From JACZWZ01 sp964194935 (lineage in GTDB: Bacteria; Actinomycetota; Acidimicrobiia; Spongiisociales; UBA11373), in assembly GCA_964194935.1 (NCBI GenBank), contig CAXMOL010000087.1:1-30312 (forward strand): a DNA stretch of 30,312 bases. The letters are read 5' to 3'. The translations under genes were made by a program, and so were the position numbers. Each line of letters starts with the position of its first letter. Within the stretch, counting starts at the first letter, position 1. The notes beneath the pieces were generated by a model. It was not told where the DNA came from. It saw nothing but the letters and a program-made list of their open reading frames with translations, and did no database searches. Shown piece after piece: positions 28,448-30,312 of this stretch.

Positions 28448-29203
28448 TTGTCGCTCCACACGGTCTCGTGGGGTGATCGTGGCGACCGCCGCATCCTGTT
28501 GATGCACGGGATCACATCGAGCGTTGCCGGTTGGTGGCGAGTTGGTCCCGACTTGGCGGCACTGGGTTGGCATGTAGTGGCTGCCGATCTCCGAGGCCAC
28601 GGTGACAGCCCCAAACCCGGGAGCTACGCCTTTGCAGAACATGTCGAAGATGTGCTGGCGCTCGGCACCGGTTGGGATGCGGTGTTGGGACACTCGATGG
28701 GGGGAACGCTTGCTGTTCTCGCGGCCACCGCCGAACCAACCTGGAGCAAAGGGCTGGTGTTGCAAGACCCGGCGCTCATGCTCCCCGACCCGATCTCGAC
28801 GATCAAGGAGTGGCTTCTCGAGGAATACCTCGGTGATGCAGATCCGGTTCGAATTGCCGCGCTCAGCCCGCGGTGGCATCCGATCGACGTCACAGCCAAG
28901 GTCGAGGCTTTGGCGAAATCGACTGCCGAGATGGTCGAGCAAACCATCGAGGTGAACTGGCCGTGGATGGTGCTTGATCAAGCGAGCCAATTGACGGTGG
29001 CAACGGTTCTGCTCGGCTCCGACCCGAACACGGGCGGGATTCTCCCGGTGGCGTTCGGAGAGTGGCTGGCGGCGTCGCCATCAATCGACTTCGAGGTGAT
29101 CGGAGATTCGTCACACTCAGCCCACCGCGATGACGACCAGTACGACACCTATCTATCGACCCTGGCGAGAGCCTTGGGTCGTCTGCCTACGCTTGGTGGG
29201 TAA
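28448..29203 (+). CDS. Alpha/beta-hydrolase fold protein
   Basis: This 251-residue protein has the alpha/beta-hydrolase layout: an oxyanion segment LLMHGITSS, the nucleophile elbow GHSMGG with its serine, a later aspartate in LLGSDPN, and a C-terminal histidine in SSHSAHRDD. It is probably an esterase or lyase of unknown substrate. The TTG start at 28448, five bases after the sufC stop, gives a natural N-terminus. An ATG at 28403 inside sufC is the alternative, and neither has a good ribosome site. It seems cotranscribed with sufD, the Rieske gene and sufC. A link to Fe-S assembly is not implied by the fold. Confidence 0.82.
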   Translation: MSLHTVSWGDRGDRRILLMHGITSSVAGWWRVGPDLAALGWHVVAADLRGHGDSPKPGSYAFAEHVEDVLALGTGWDAVLGHSMGGTLAVLAATAEPTWSKGLVLQDPALMLPDPISTIKEWLLEEYLGDADPVRIAALSPRWHPIDVTAKVEALAKSTAEMVEQTIEVNWPWMVLDQASQLTVATVLLGSDPNTGGILPVAFGEWLAASPSIDFEVIGDSSHSAHRDDDQYDTYLSTLARALGRLPTLGG

Positions 29204-29245
29204 TAGATCATTACGGTCGCCCAGGCGAACAGAGGAGCGCAGCAG

Positions 29246-30312
<1,067 letters not shown>

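Overview
The window is a high-GC, tightly packed bacterial segment that most resembles an actinobacterium, possibly of the Acidimicrobiia type. The lineage call is an inference from gene content. It rests on a NucS/EndoMS mismatch endonuclease, a family 5 uracil-DNA glycosylase, a SufB/SufD/Rieske/SufC system, a DksA/TraR-like zinc-finger protein, and frequent GTG and TTG starts. No rRNA, tRNA, CRISPR array, insertion sequence or phage gene was seen.

The left 17.3 kb is a catabolic island for aromatic acids handled as CoA thioesters. A minus-strand operon (about 3653 to 39) carries had, oah and dch. These three enzymes turn cyclohexa-1,5-diene-1-carbonyl-CoA, the product of benzoyl-CoA reductase, into 3-hydroxypimelyl-CoA. 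A short-chain dehydrogenase follows that could perform the next oxidation. The operon runs toward position 1, so any benzoyl-CoA reductase may lie just outside the window. A hemerythrin-domain gene is divergent from had.

Two further operons diverge from a shared region at 10677-10803. The leftward operon has seven genes: a LeuA/homocitrate-synthase-like lyase or synthase, a TetR regulator, a class III CoA-transferase, an enoyl-CoA hydratase, a second short-chain dehydrogenase, and the large and small subunits of an aconitase/isopropylmalate-dehydratase-like enzyme. The rightward operon has six: a DUF35 zinc-ribbon protein, a thiolase, a PrpF-like isomerase, and hcrC, hcrA and hcrB for the molybdenum enzyme 4-hydroxybenzoyl-CoA reductase. 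The four cysteines that hold the extra [4Fe-4S] cluster of HcrB have the same spacing as I recall for the Thauera enzyme. Together the genes suggest 4-hydroxybenzoate or phenol-type substrates entering benzoyl-CoA, then ring cleavage, then beta-oxidation. The LeuA-like, LeuCD-like and PrpF-like genes do not fit the known pathway and may form an undescribed branch for a branched C-dicarboxylate.

From about 17.3 to 20.3 kb there are small housekeeping or unknown genes: a hotdog thioesterase, the DksA-like protein, two lipoproteins, translation initiation factor IF-1 and an NAD(P)-binding protein. From 20.6 kb to the end lies an iron-sulfur assembly system split in two. sufB stands alone, then GNAT, GalU-like, nucS, sigma factor and UDG genes intervene on both strands, then sufD, a Rieske ferredoxin, sufC and an alpha/beta hydrolase follow. 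The window ends inside fumC.
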